From JAHELQ01 sp964491915 (GTDB lineage: Bacteria; Acidobacteriota; Aminicenantia; UBA2199): DNA of 64,000 nt. Positions within the stretch are counted from its first letter, which is position 1, and the number at the start of each line of letters is the position of its first letter. Positions 33,627 to 42,894 of this stretch are shown here, in pieces. The stretch covers positions 1 through 64,000 of the forward strand of contig CAZBHS010000012.1 in the NCBI GenBank assembly GCA_964491915.1. The letters run 5' to 3'. The translations under genes were made by a program, and so were the position numbers. Under the pieces are notes generated by a model. That model saw nothing but the letters and a program-made list of their open reading frames with translations. It was not told the origin of the DNA and ran no database searches.

Positions 33627-34738
33627 GATTTCCTCGATTTTATTGGATTTTTTTTGATTTGTTCGATCTGTCGAACGATACGGTAGGTTTCCCGTATGTC
33701 GGTAAGTAGAAGGCCCTCGGTGTTGGGAGTGCCGGAAACGCGCAATTGGCCTTCCACGCCGGCGGGTATTTGGGGAATGCGGCGGAGGAGTTCGCTTAAT
33801 TCCTCTATGGAGGGATTCCCTTTGATTCCCAACAGTTTTTTTATTTTAAATAAAAAATATCGTTTGGCGATGGTGTGTACCAAACCGAGAGCCCGGGCCT
33901 TTTGGAAAAAATATCCGATTCCCTGGATGTGCGCCGCCAATGACCGCCGTTTAAAGGGATCCATTGTCACCGGTTTGGCGAATCGTTTGGCGCTCATGAC
34001 GGCGAATAGTATTCCCAGCAACACAAGATGCAGAGTGAAGAACAAGAGATTGCCTTCGAATAGAATGGCCACCGGATTTGAACCCGCTCCGGCGATACTG
34101 TTTCGCTCCTGGACGTAGATGTTGGAGTTCCGGTAGGGATAGATCAGGTTATTCACCATGAGGGCGATCTCGGGATTGACAAAATTCTTGTTGACAAAAA
34201 AGAAATTGTCCGGGATCAGGTGGACGGTGCCCTCGCCGTGTTTAAACGAGATCCACAATGGTCCTTCCGGGCTTTTCACATGCACGGTATCGTTTGCTTC
34301 CGCTTCGATGCGGCGGATGGAGCGGGCCATGACCACCTCGTCACTACCGGGAAGGGTGATTTTGACCTGCTCTTTGCCGGCGATACTCCTCCGGGCCACA
34401 GGATCCGCGTCCCCTTGCACCCCCACCATGATCAGTGTGTTGCCTTTTTTTACCCAGCGTTTGATGGGCTCGATGCGATACTCCTGGTCCGGCGCATAAT
34501 CCAGGTACAGCAGGCAGCCTTCGATACCCACCGGGGAGTCGGCGTACCAGTGGTGGATGGAGAAGTTCATTTTTTTACAGAGTTCATAAAACAAGAGATA
34601 GCCGCCGGGATCCAACGAACCGGTGGGGGAGGCGGGGCCGCCGCCCAGACCGGAAATCAGCAGTAATGTGTAAATCAGCAATCCCACCAATCCGATGATG
34701 GGGATCACATAGTGGGCTTTGCGGTACCGTTTGTTCAT
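33623..34738 (-). CDS. DUF4350 membrane protein
   Basis: 371 residues with an N-terminal TM helix (VIPIIGLVGLLIYTLLLISG), a periplasmic domain starting SPTGSLDPGGYLLFYELCKK, and a second TM at about 230-247 followed by a basic cytoplasmic tail. The GSL...G..A-like opening and gene order identify the DUF4350 family, found with MoxR/DUF58/DUF4129 genes. The biochemical role is unknown. Its start overlaps the DUF4129 gene by 4 bp. Confidence 0.88.
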   Translation of the reverse strand: MNKRYRKAHYVIPIIGLVGLLIYTLLLISGLGGGPASPTGSLDPGGYLLFYELCKKMNFSIHHWYADSPVGIEGCLLYLDYAPDQEYRIEPIKRWVKKGNTLIMVGVQGDADPVARRSIAGKEQVKITLPGSDEVVMARSIRRIEAEANDTVHVKSPEGPLWISFKHGEGTVHLIPDNFFFVNKNFVNPEIALMVNNLIYPYRNSNIYVQERNSIAGAGSNPVAILFEGNLLFFTLHLVLLGILFAVMSAKRFAKPVTMDPFKRRSLAAHIQGIGYFFQKARALGLVHTIAKRYFLFKIKKLLGIKGNPSIEELSELLRRIPQIPAGVEGQLRVSGTPNTEGLLLTDIRETYRIVRQIEQIKKNPIKSRKS

Positions 34739-35424
34739 GGCTCTTTTCCGAAGCTCCCATCGTACAATGATTTCATGCGGTTGAAGGAGCCGCTGTCCAC
34801 CGCTCGATGTTTAAATGTGGCCAACTCCGATTGGGTGGCCAATTGATGAAAACTCCGGTAGAATCTTTGATTGCCGGTTATGTGCCGGCGGATCTCTTTG
34901 TTGGTGAGGTGGTCGGCCGGCGGCACGAGCCCCATGGTCACCAGCTTGCGGATACTGGCTTTATGGAGAAGGGACAATGCCTGCTCAAAATCACCCTCAC
35001 GGGCGCGCATCAACGCCTCGCGATATAGCGCCGGCGCGGTCATCGCCATAAGTGTTACCGGTTCGCCGTTTTTCTCCGGCGTTTTTTTAGATCTGCCGGG
35101 GAAAAATTGCCCCGGAACATCCTTGAACATTATAAACAGCAAGCCCACAAAAATGACCGCTACCACCAACAAGAATAGAGGGGCGTAGTCCCTGATAAAA
35201 CCGGCTATAAATGCAAATATTTTTTGAAACCATTTATATTGCTCCGGCAGTTCTTGCTCCGGCGGTAATTTTAGGCCGTATTTCACCAGCAATTTATCGT
35301 GTTCGGCCCGGACTGTTTCCGGGTCCGGCCGGGGCGGGGCTTCCTGGCTGAATGTAATAGCGCCGGCGGCCACTATGAGTAGCATGACGACGATGAACAA
35401 TTTGTTGGTGTTATTATGTCTCAT
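34735..35424 (-). CDS. DUF4129 membrane protein
   Basis: 229 residues from the ATG at 35424, which overlaps the SpoIIM-like stop by 4 bp; an open frame extends to 35685 inside that gene and is not used. It has a signal or TM segment (LFIVVMLLIVAAGAI), a second TM near 78-97 (LFLLVVAVIFVGLLFIMF), and a C-terminal cytoplasmic helical domain (ALYREALMRAREGDFEQALS) characteristic of DUF4129. It belongs with the MoxR module; the function is unknown. Confidence 0.88.
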   Translation of the reverse strand: MRHNNTNKLFIVVMLLIVAAGAITFSQEAPPRPDPETVRAEHDKLLVKYGLKLPPEQELPEQYKWFQKIFAFIAGFIRDYAPLFLLVVAVIFVGLLFIMFKDVPGQFFPGRSKKTPEKNGEPVTLMAMTAPALYREALMRAREGDFEQALSLLHKASIRKLVTMGLVPPADHLTNKEIRRHITGNQRFYRSFHQLATQSELATFKHRAVDSGSFNRMKSLYDGSFGKEP

Positions 35425-36413
35425 GATGCTTTTTGTTCGTTTGCGGTGGTGAGCCGTTTGGGGATTGTGTAAAAATAATGGAGCAATACCAGGATAGAGA
35501 GAATCGCTACAATAATCTTGAATATATAGGACAGCGGTTGGGGTGAGATTCCCCCTTCGATGGCCGCTGCTGTCAGTAGCATGAGCGCCGCCGCCGCCAC
35601 CATGTTGAACAAATTGTTTTTGGCGTTTGCCAGCCGGTCCTTGAGTTTGTAACGGCCGGATTTGAGCATGGCGTATCCCAAACAAAGGCCGGCGGCGCCG
35701 GCTGTGATCAGCCCCGTCAGTTCCATCACCGAATGGGCGGTGACAAAATTGAAAAAATTGTGCCCATAGCCGAGGGATATGATGTAACCGCCTACCGCTC
35801 CCAGGGTTATGCCGTTGTAGATTAAAAAATAAATCGTCCCCAGCCCCAGCAGAATGCCGGAGGCGAAGCTGAAGAAGGCGATGGTGATGTTGTGCTGCAT
35901 ATAGAAGGTCAGGGCCACGGTTGACATTACCATGTCCCGTCCGCCGGTCTGGGCCTTACTATAACTGGCGGCCATCTGGTCCATGAGCTGCGGGGGCAAT
36001 AGTAGCGCCGGGATTGCCGGGTCCAATGCGCAGACAAAGCCTGTGGCCAGAAGGGGCAAGAGGAATAGCAGGGAGGATAGCGCCAGGAATTTCCAGTTTT
36101 TCTGCATGACAAATGGTAATGTCCCGGTGAAATAGCCTTTGATCTGGGATTTTTCCACCGGGGGGAAATTGTAGATGTGTTGGTGCGATTCCCCCACCAG
36201 ATTGTTCACGAAATCCACAACGTCCGACGATAGCTTCAAGGTCTTGGCGGCGGCCAAATGACCGCATACCAGCCGGTAGAGGCGGGGGAACTCCCGGACC
36301 TCCTCTTGCTCGAGGGCTGACGGCGGCATTTTTCGCAATTTTTGTAGCAGACTGCGCAGCCGTGTCCATTGTTGCCGGTTTTGGGCCACAAACCGTTCGC
36401 TTTTAGTCTTCAT
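35421..36413 (-). CDS. SpoIIM/DUF95-family membrane protein
   Basis: 330 residues. A cytoplasmic helical N-terminus (FVAQNRQQWTRLRSLLQKL) is followed by about six membrane helices with NFFNFVTAHSVMELTGLITA, the signature of the stage II sporulation protein M / DUF95 family. In non-sporulating bacteria this family sits in MoxR/DUF58/RDD operons, as here. Overlaps with the neighbouring genes show co-translation. It may form a membrane pore or scaffold (inference). Confidence 0.9.
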   Translation of the reverse strand: MKTKSERFVAQNRQQWTRLRSLLQKLRKMPPSALEQEEVREFPRLYRLVCGHLAAAKTLKLSSDVVDFVNNLVGESHQHIYNFPPVEKSQIKGYFTGTLPFVMQKNWKFLALSSLLFLLPLLATGFVCALDPAIPALLLPPQLMDQMAASYSKAQTGGRDMVMSTVALTFYMQHNITIAFFSFASGILLGLGTIYFLIYNGITLGAVGGYIISLGYGHNFFNFVTAHSVMELTGLITAGAAGLCLGYAMLKSGRYKLKDRLANAKNNLFNMVAAAALMLLTAAAIEGGISPQPLSYIFKIIVAILSILVLLHYFYTIPKRLTTANEQKAS

Positions 36414-37173
36414 GGCTGTGACTCCTGTATATTTCCTCCAGGAATTCGATGGAGTTGTGAATCATTGTCGAGGCGCCGGCGGTCTCTTTGACCTGGGCGG
36501 CCAATTTGTCCGCCAATTCCCGTTGTTTGCCTTCGTCTAGATGGATGCGCCCGGTGAGAAATTTCCTGATGATGAGAAGTTGCTGCTCGTTGAGCCGGTT
36601 CTCTACTTGAAGTTGAGAATCCTGTCTCCTCCGGGAGCTCAATTTGGTTTCGAACGAGGGCTCCTTCAAGTCGAAGCCGATCTCTTGCACCACCAGGGTG
36701 CCGGACACCATATCCCCCAGGCGGCGCGACTTTTTGTCGATGATGGAGATCAGTCCGCCCAAAACATGAAACAGGGGGAAACCGTCCACCGCCCGGAGCA
36801 AATTGCGTAGCACGATAGAGGATACATCCAGAGCTTCGCCGTTGTCTTTGATCACCCGGATTTTTAACGCCCGTTTTCCCGGCGATTGTCCCCGTTTGAA
36901 CATCTCGAAATAGGCGAAGTATCCCCATTGGAAGAAAAAATAGAGCAGGTAGAAAAAAGCGATGCCCAGACCCCCGAAGCCCCGGCCCCCTAGCTTGAAC
37001 GTTTGCGAATCGACAATTCCAGAGAGCAAGAACAGTGTGACAGCCAACGCCGCCACCAAAATCTGGAGAATGATATCCAGAATGTAAGCGGCCATGCGCA
37101 CCCCGGTTTTTGCAATCGAATAGTGAAAGACTATTTTTTCGGGGCTTTCGATCGCTATGGAATCAAGCTTCAA
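36403..37173 (-). CDS. RDD-family membrane protein
   Basis: 256 residues. The RDD domain covers about 18-160: GVRMAAYILDIILQILVAAL with the Arg and Asp of the motif, further TMs, then RGQSPGKRALKIRVI and RLGDMVSGTLVV at its end. A charged C-terminal coiled region of about 80 residues follows. It overlaps its neighbours by 11 bp on both sides. RDD proteins are small membrane proteins of mostly unknown function, some linked to ion transport. Confidence 0.9.
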   Translation of the reverse strand: MKLDSIAIESPEKIVFHYSIAKTGVRMAAYILDIILQILVAALAVTLFLLSGIVDSQTFKLGGRGFGGLGIAFFYLLYFFFQWGYFAYFEMFKRGQSPGKRALKIRVIKDNGEALDVSSIVLRNLLRAVDGFPLFHVLGGLISIIDKKSRRLGDMVSGTLVVQEIGFDLKEPSFETKLSSRRRQDSQLQVENRLNEQQLLIIRKFLTGRIHLDEGKQRELADKLAAQVKETAGASTMIHNSIEFLEEIYRSHSHED

Positions 37174-37948
37174 TCGTGGGCTCCGAAGAGGCCGTAGAGA
37201 ATTGATTCACCATATGTTCCAGACCGAATCCCTCTTTCTTGATGCGCAGGTTGAAGTAGATCAAGATGAGGATGCACACGGTGATGGGGGTGATTAAGGC
37301 GCTTAACAGGTGGGAGGCGAAGCTATACAGCAACAATGTGTCCCGCAGGTTACCGGTACTAAAGATCGGGAGAATGATAAACTTCAGCAACGCGTCCGCG
37401 GCAATGGTTGCAATGCCCATTAAAAACATGAATCCAAAAATCTGCATCCGGTCGCCTTTGGATAGCTCCCAACTGCGCTTCATCGCATCGATCGCACCTG
37501 TGCGCTCAATAATCAGCGCCTGGCTCGACATGCTGAGGGCCACCGCGGCGATGATTCCCGGAATGAAGAACAAAATAAACCCAATGCCCACCACGAGGGT
37601 TTGTAGAATAGAGAGTAAAATGATTGGAAAGATGAAGGGAAGGATGTTGTTAAAATAGTCTCCCGGGCTTTGGGGTTTGCGCAAGTACTTTTTGGACAAC
37701 AATTCTATAATCAGCGCGGTTGCGATTGTGTTCGCGAAGGTCACGAATATCATGGGGAGGATTTGGCGGGCCAATGTATCTGTCCCAAATCCCGACAACG
37801 TGTTGTTGATAACTGATTGTGTATAGAGAAATCCCGGAAGAGCGCTGATAATCGATATACAAAACAATGCCAAAAAATTATCGAAATACAAGTTGAAGGC
37901 TTCGCTGAAAATTTCGCCCTGGTTCATTTCTTTTAATTCATATTTCAT
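37163..37948 (-). CDS. Membrane protein with GPDPase-type membrane domain; first gene of the MoxR operon
   Basis: 261 residues and about six TM helices. The order resembles the membrane domain of glycerophosphodiesterases and related DUF proteins: GEIFSEAFNLYFDNFLALF at the start, then FILFFIPGIIAAVALSMSSQ and GAIDAMKRSWELSKGDRMQI in the middle. The catalytic GDPD domain is absent. AGGAG 6 nt before the ATG fixes the start. It heads the seven-gene run reading to 31345. No convincing promoter was found in the 155 nt up to the divergent beta-propeller gene. Confidence 0.75.
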   Translation of the reverse strand: MKYELKEMNQGEIFSEAFNLYFDNFLALFCISIISALPGFLYTQSVINNTLSGFGTDTLARQILPMIFVTFANTIATALIIELLSKKYLRKPQSPGDYFNNILPFIFPIILLSILQTLVVGIGFILFFIPGIIAAVALSMSSQALIIERTGAIDAMKRSWELSKGDRMQIFGFMFLMGIATIAADALLKFIILPIFSTGNLRDTLLLYSFASHLLSALITPITVCILILIYFNLRIKKEGFGLEHMVNQFSTASSEPTIEA

Positions 37949-38103
37949 GCCGATCTCCTCTGTAATGGTGTAACCATCGTTTGTTTCCTTGTGTATCTAG
38001 AAATACTTCGATTGAATAATACTTGTATATTATATGGAGATTGAATTAGAAATTCAATTGTTTTATGCTAAAATATTAAGAGGATATTTGAGGAGATAAT
38101 AGT

Positions 38104-39117
38104 ATGAAGTATATTTTGGTGATAATGACTTGTTTGTTATGGGTGTTACCGGTTCATGGAGAGAAACTGGCCGAGATACAAGAGGTCAATGATCCGACCA
38201 TCATGCAGATCGCGGACGGAAAGATGTTTGTTCTGGAAAAAGCCAACATCTATGTGTTTTCGTTGAAAGATTATGCGTTGATCAAAAAATTCGGCAAACA
38301 GGGGAACGGCCCTGGAGAATTGAATGTCCAGGGGAGGGGGGGCTATTTGCAGATTATTGACGGGCATGTTTGTGTCAATACATTCTCCAAATTGGTCCGT
38401 TTTTCGTTGGATGGAAAATTCGTGGACGAGGTGCGCTTTCCGTTTTTAGCTATGCAAGCGATTCCTTTTGGAAAGGGATTCGCCGTCTCCAAGCTGGGAA
38501 TGTCCGATACCGGTGTCAATCGAGTGGGGGTCTATTTGTTTCCCAAAAGTCTGGACAAGGGAACGGAGCTTTATGGGCGGGAGTACAAGGATTTTCGCAA
38601 AACCGGTAAATTGGAAATTGTGCCGGAACTATTCATGATCCAGACGGCAGGGGAGCGGTTGATAATGTTGGATCATTCCGACGGCGGCGTCATGAATGTG
38701 TTCGGAATGGACGGAACCCGCCAAAAGAGCGCTAAACTGAATATCGATAAAGTCGAGGCCACGGATCGTTTCAAAAAAGAGTTGATGGCCTGGGCCAAAG
38801 CGCAGCCGCAATTCAAATTGTTGCCGGAAGAACTTCTGAAAATGGTCTATGTGCCGGACTATTTGCCGGTGTTCAAGAATTTCCTCATTGCCGGGGAAAA
38901 GATTTTTATCCACACCTATCATAAAAAAGAAAACAAGGTGGAGTTTTTAGTCTTTGATATGAAGGGAACGCTCTTGAAGAAGATCTGGCTCGAAGGACTG
39001 GAGAAAAACATCATTATGCCGGCGCCGTATGCTTTCTATCAAAACTACATCTACTATTTGTCGGAAAACGAGGACGAAGAGGTGTTGGAATTACACAGAA
39101 CCAAACTGGAGTTGTAG
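38104..39117 (+). CDS. Exported 6-bladed beta-propeller protein
   Basis: 337 residues: signal peptide (MKYILVIMTCLLWVLPVHG) and repeated four-strand blades. Blade motifs include KFGKQGNGPGELN (the G-x-GPGEF-like turn of this family), then LVRFSLDGKFVDEVRFPF and VLELHRTKLEL. GAGGAG lies 8 nt before the ATG, and a TGC-TAAAAT extended -10 is about 30 nt upstream of the start. The family is abundant in Aminicenantes and Bacteroidetes; the ligand is unknown. It is a single gene, divergent from the MoxR operon. Confidence 0.82.
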   Translation: MKYILVIMTCLLWVLPVHGEKLAEIQEVNDPTIMQIADGKMFVLEKANIYVFSLKDYALIKKFGKQGNGPGELNVQGRGGYLQIIDGHVCVNTFSKLVRFSLDGKFVDEVRFPFLAMQAIPFGKGFAVSKLGMSDTGVNRVGVYLFPKSLDKGTELYGREYKDFRKTGKLEIVPELFMIQTAGERLIMLDHSDGGVMNVFGMDGTRQKSAKLNIDKVEATDRFKKELMAWAKAQPQFKLLPEELLKMVYVPDYLPVFKNFLIAGEKIFIHTYHKKENKVEFLVFDMKGTLLKKIWLEGLEKNIIMPAPYAFYQNYIYYLSENEDEEVLELHRTKLEL

Positions 39118-39182
39118 GGGGCCTTTCGTTTCGCGGAACGTTTTTTCCAACCGGAACTAATTTTGATATGTATTGATGGTTT

Positions 39183-40565
39183 TTAATTATTGGTTTTTTT
39201 GAGTCCCAATGTCTGGATCTTGTAGCGAAGGCCGGATTCGGAGATCCCTAACTCCTGGGCGGCGCGGCTTTGGTTATTGTTGCACTTTTTCAGAGTTTGG
39301 GTAATGATGTTTTTTTCGATGATATTCAGACGTTCCGGTAGGGGGAGGGATGAATCGCTGAGCAATGTGTGATTCGTCTCTTCCATATCGCCGTTCAAGA
39401 ACACCGGAAGGTCCTTGATTCCCAATAAATCTCCGCGGCTCAGCACCACCGCCCGCTCCACGATGTTCTCCAATTCCCGGATATTGCCGGGGTAGTGGTA
39501 TTTCATCAACAGGTTCATGGCGTCTTTGGATACCGAACCGATACTCTTGTTTTCCCGCCGGTTGAATTTCTTGATGAACAGGTCGATGAGATGGGGAATC
39601 TCCTCTTTCCGTTGCCGCAGTGGAGGTAGGTTTATGTCGATCACATTGAGGCGGAAGAAGAGGTCTTCGCGGAATTTTTTTTGGCGCGCCAATTCTTCGA
39701 GATTCTGATTGGTGGCTGAGATGAGGCGGATATTCACTTTTATCGGTGAATTGGAGCCCAGTTTGGTGATTTCCCGCTCTTGAAGAGCGCGTAGTAGCTT
39801 TACTTGCAAATCGAAGGGGAGCTCGCCGATTTCGTCTAGAAACAATGTGCCGCCGTCCGCCTCTTCGAATTTCCCCTTCCGGGTTTGTATGGAGCCGGTA
39901 TAGGCTCCTTTCATCGCTCCGAAGAGCTCCGCCTCGATGAGGGTGGGGGGGATGGCCGAGAGATTCACCTTCACGAATGACCGGTCTTTGCGGGAGGACG
40001 AGTGGTGGATGATGTTGGCGATCACCTCTTTGCCTGTGCCGCTCTCGCCGGTCACCAGGATGCTGGCCTCCGAATGGGCGGCTCGCATCGCTAGATTCAA
40101 CCTCTCCTGCATCTTACCGGAATTGAATACATAGTGCTGGAACGAGAATTTGTCGTGAAGATCTTGTAGCAACCGTTGATTCTCCTTTTGCAGCGATATT
40201 TTCTCCAGCGCGTTTTCGATAGTGTGGAGAACCTCGTCCATTTCCAACGGCTTGGTGAGGTAGGTGTAGGCTCCCATCTTCAACAACCGCACCGCCCGCT
40301 CAACGGAACTGTACGCCGTCATGAATATCACCGGGATCAGAGGGTTGAGTTCCCTCATCTTCTGGAACCATTCTTCGCCGCTCATGCCCGGCAGTTTGTA
40401 ATCCAGCAGCACCAAATCCACCGGATTGGCGGTAAAATAGAGGAGCGCCTCTTCGCCGCTGGGTTGCCATACAGGCGCGTAGCCTTTCTTTTTGAGAGCG
40501 CCGGCCAAAGCTTTGCCTGCCACCAATTCGTCTTCCACAATCAATATATTAAATTTATCCGGCAT
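39183..40565 (-). CDS. NtrC-family sigma54-dependent response regulator
   Basis: 460 residues. Receiver domain with phosphoacceptor D55 (VLLDYKLPG); AAA+ domain with Walker A GESGTGKE (173-180), the sigma54-contact loop GAYTGS (220-225, a variant of GAFTGA) and Walker B LFLDE (241-245); and a Fis-type helix-turn-helix at the C-terminus (QSRAAQELGISESGLRYKIQ). Its start overlaps the histidine kinase gene by 11 bp. A consensus sigma54 promoter precedes the operon (42878-42894), so it probably drives its own operon. Confidence 0.96.
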   Translation of the reverse strand: MPDKFNILIVEDELVAGKALAGALKKKGYAPVWQPSGEEALLYFTANPVDLVLLDYKLPGMSGEEWFQKMRELNPLIPVIFMTAYSSVERAVRLLKMGAYTYLTKPLEMDEVLHTIENALEKISLQKENQRLLQDLHDKFSFQHYVFNSGKMQERLNLAMRAAHSEASILVTGESGTGKEVIANIIHHSSSRKDRSFVKVNLSAIPPTLIEAELFGAMKGAYTGSIQTRKGKFEEADGGTLFLDEIGELPFDLQVKLLRALQEREITKLGSNSPIKVNIRLISATNQNLEELARQKKFREDLFFRLNVIDINLPPLRQRKEEIPHLIDLFIKKFNRRENKSIGSVSKDAMNLLMKYHYPGNIRELENIVERAVVLSRGDLLGIKDLPVFLNGDMEETNHTLLSDSSLPLPERLNIIEKNIITQTLKKCNNNQSRAAQELGISESGLRYKIQTLGLKKTNN

Positions 40566-41805
40566 GGTTGCCTCTCCTGGGAATGGTTAGTTTAAACGTT
40601 GTTTCCCCCGGTTTTCCAGTGATGAGCTCGATCGAACCGGAGAGGGCTTTTACCTGTTTCAAGGTTACATGAAGCCCCAGTCCCATACCTTTGGTTTTGG
40701 TGGTGGCGTAGGGTTTGAACAGGCGGTCCGCGATGGATAAATCGACTCCTTTGCCGTTGTCGCGAATCATGATGGAGAGATTGCTGTCTGTAATGTCGAA
40801 TGTCAGCGAGATCTCCGTTGCTTCCGCTTCCATCGAGTTGCGCACCACATTGAAGAGCACCTGCTTCAGGATGCCGGGATCGGTATTTATGGTTGGAGTT
40901 CCATTTAATGCGATGGTCAAGCGTATTTGTTTTTCGGCGCATTCATGTTCCACTAGTCTGCGGAAGCTTTCGGTCCATTCTTGAAGGTCAACCGAGGCGA
41001 TGGCCGGCTCGATCTCTTTGGATAGATCGGAGTAGGAGTTGATGATGTCTGTGATTCGCTTTATTTCGCCTTTGACGGCGTTTTTGTAGAAGATTGTGTC
41101 GGGATCATTTTCCAATTGGGATTCCAGGGCCGCGAAGGAGAGGTAGATGGAGTTGAGGGGGTTTTTTATTTCATGGGCGATTTCCGATGTCAAAATCGAG
41201 AGCTCTTTGAAGCGTTCTTTTTCTTGAGTGGCTTTGATAAACTGCAATTCTTTATTGTAAAATTTCCGTTCAAATATGATGATCAAGCCGATAATGGAGA
41301 GCATGAGTAGCGAAAAGACACCGGCAATCAGCATGAAGTTGCGATCGGCCGCCTCTCCGATGTTGTCGAGGAATTGATAATCAAAGCCGATAAACAGCCG
41401 GTACGCTTCGCCCGTTTTGCTGGGGAAATGCCCTTTGATTTCGAACACTCTTCCCACCGCCGTCTCGATCATCCGGGTATTGTCAGGACTTTGTCCCCGC
41501 GCCACCGGGAAAAATCCTTCGTAGCGGGAGAGCAGATACAGTAGGTCATCCTCTTTGAACAACCCGATATAGATGATGGTTTCGTTTTGGTAGAGTGTGT
41601 CGAGGAATTCTGTCAATTGGCGTTCCCCCTCTTTGATCATGCGGCTGCCCGCCGCCTCCACCAAATCGTGGATTGTCACGCCTTCGGCAATGCTGATGCG
41701 CTCGAACTCATCCCGGACGCGCATCCGGTTGAGGCTGTTCCATTGATAGAGAGCCGCCAACATTATGGCCAACAAGAAAAGTATGAGGATTGTCCGTTGT
41801 TTCAC
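40555..41805 (-). CDS. Membrane sensor histidine kinase
   Basis: 416 residues. TM1 at 5-20, a periplasmic sensor domain of about 130 residues, TM2 at 157-177, then a HisKA region with phosphoacceptor H211 in SEIAHEIKNPLNS and an ATPase domain with NVVRNSMEAE, DNGKGVD and GMGLGL. There is no HAMP or PAS domain. It pairs with the response regulator downstream. The type resembles ZraS/NtrB-like envelope-stress kinases. The signal is unknown; the co-operonic secreted proteins suggest a periplasmic cue such as metal or envelope damage. Confidence 0.94.
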   Translation of the reverse strand: MKQRTILILFLLAIMLAALYQWNSLNRMRVRDEFERISIAEGVTIHDLVEAAGSRMIKEGERQLTEFLDTLYQNETIIYIGLFKEDDLLYLLSRYEGFFPVARGQSPDNTRMIETAVGRVFEIKGHFPSKTGEAYRLFIGFDYQFLDNIGEAADRNFMLIAGVFSLLMLSIIGLIIIFERKFYNKELQFIKATQEKERFKELSILTSEIAHEIKNPLNSIYLSFAALESQLENDPDTIFYKNAVKGEIKRITDIINSYSDLSKEIEPAIASVDLQEWTESFRRLVEHECAEKQIRLTIALNGTPTINTDPGILKQVLFNVVRNSMEAEATEISLTFDITDSNLSIMIRDNGKGVDLSIADRLFKPYATTKTKGMGLGLHVTLKQVKALSGSIELITGKPGETTFKLTIPRRGNHAG

Positions 41806-42257
41806 CGTCTGCCTTGCTGTCTGCCTTGCCGTCTTCGTTGCTCGCCTCTGCCCTGATTGCGGGATTTACGCCTCCCTCTCCATAGGGGGAAGCCGTTTTC
41901 GTCCCTGAAATAATGGATCTCCCCGCCATACCGCAACGAGCGGCTCATCAATATGGTCTTGCCTTGAGTCTCGACAATGGAGCCGGTGGCTTCGATTTCC
42001 ATGCCGTTCAAAAGATCCAGTTGGAAAAACCATTGGGGGCACACCTCGATGGTGACATTGGCGCCGGATTTGGGGACCGAGAGCTCGATGGTGATGAATT
42101 CATGTTTGTGGTATGATTGCTGGGTGTCGATGGCGACGATTGTCCCTTTTACTGTGGACACGCGGTCGAGATTATAGTATTTAAAGGATTTTCCCTGTCC
42201 GAACAATCCTATCACTCCCACCGCCATCACTAAAAAAATCGTCAGCGTCCTTTTCAT
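41802..42257 (-). CDS. Small secreted protein with basic RG-rich tail (paralogue 1)
   Basis: 151 residues from the ATG at 42257: signal peptide (MKRTLTIFLVMAVGVIGLFG), a compact beta-rich domain (STVKGTIVAIDTQQSYHKHE) and a strongly basic tail of Arg, Gly and Gln. It is a paralogue of the product at 42337-42834: both have a GTIV-x-V-type opening, a G-x-x-I near the middle, LRD/DENGFPLWRG before the tail, and the tail itself. The start has no Shine-Dalgarno; TGG-TATAAT ends 6 nt before it, giving leaderless geometry. It overlaps the kinase gene. It may bind metal or nucleic acid in the periplasm (inference). Confidence 0.75.
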   Translation of the reverse strand: MKRTLTIFLVMAVGVIGLFGQGKSFKYYNLDRVSTVKGTIVAIDTQQSYHKHEFITIELSVPKSGANVTIEVCPQWFFQLDLLNGMEIEATGSIVETQGKTILMSRSLRYGGEIHYFRDENGFPLWRGRRKSRNQGRGEQRRRQGRQQGRR

Positions 42258-42263
42258 TGTCTT

Positions 42264-42269
42264 ATTATA
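42264..42269 (-). promoter_or_regulatory. Extended -10 element before the paralogue-1 gene
   Basis: On the minus strand TATAAT is preceded by TGG, an extended -10, and stands 6 nt upstream of the ATG at 42257. No -35 box is seen. It would uncouple this gene, the kinase and the regulator from the upstream sigma54 promoter. Confidence 0.5.
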
Positions 42270-42336
42270 CCATATTATTGGGTTGCGATGCATGAACCGC
42301 GGGAGCGGGGTATTGTCTCTCCCGCGGTTAACATTA

Positions 42337-42834
42337 TTAGTAAGCTCTACGGCAAGCGCCGCGGCCGTTTCTATTAAAACCGCGCCTTCCGCGCCCTCGG
42401 CCGTTACCATTGCCGGCTCTCCATTCGGGGAATCCCTGCTTGTCCCTCAACACCAATGTTTTTCCATTGGCGGTGATCTCAGATGCGAAGAGGGCGGCGG
42501 TATTGTTGTAGGTGCCGTTAAACGCGTTAATTTTTATTTTATCGCCTGTCTTGAATGCCCAACCGGCGGATTCGATGTAACGTTTGGGTCCCAGATGAAC
42601 GTCCGATTCTTGTTTCCCTTGTGTGACCACAAGGTGAATTCCCGTTCCATATCTGCCGGTTCCCTTTTCCAGAGTTTCGACCTTGACGATTGTCCCTTCG
42701 ATTGTCGCTGGATTGGTTGTATTCAGCCAATGACCTTTTTGCCGGTTCATGCCTCTACCGGACATCTGTCCGAAGCCGAGACTCGCCAAAACGGCCACCG
42801 CCGCTATACTCAACATTAACGTTTTGCCTTTCAT
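42337..42834 (-). CDS. Small secreted protein with basic RG-rich tail (paralogue 2)
   Basis: 165 residues: signal peptide (about 1-22, ending SLGFG), then MSGRGMNRQKGHWLN, a beta-rich domain (ATIEGTIVKVETLEKGTGRY, ASEITANGKTLVLRDKQGFP) and a tail of RGRG/NRNGRG repeats. GGAGG 6 nt before the ATG fixes the start. It is the gene nearest the sigma54 promoter and precedes its paralogue, the kinase and the regulator. The position of a small secreted protein ahead of a ZraSR-like pair recalls zraP, though the sequences do not resemble ZraP. Confidence 0.78.
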   Translation of the reverse strand: MKGKTLMLSIAAVAVLASLGFGQMSGRGMNRQKGHWLNTTNPATIEGTIVKVETLEKGTGRYGTGIHLVVTQGKQESDVHLGPKRYIESAGWAFKTGDKIKINAFNGTYNNTAALFASEITANGKTLVLRDKQGFPEWRAGNGNGRGRGRRGFNRNGRGACRRAY

Positions 42835-42877
42835 TGTATACCTCCAAAGTATGTTTCAAATTGTCAGGTATATACAA

Positions 42878-42894
42878 AGCAAACTCCATGCCAA
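42878..42894 (-). promoter_or_regulatory. Sigma54 promoter of the two-component operon
   Basis: Minus strand TTGGCATGGAGTTTGCT matches the sigma54 consensus YTGGCACGRNNNTTGCW at 16 of 17 positions, with the invariant GG at -24 and GC at -12 correctly spaced. It lies about 45 nt upstream of the ATG at 42834. Confidence 0.85.

Noticed and set aside
39125..39150. Terminator after the beta-propeller gene
   Set aside because: CGTTTCG/CGGAACG followed by T6 pairs only over about 4-5 bp once a loop is allowed; too weak to call.
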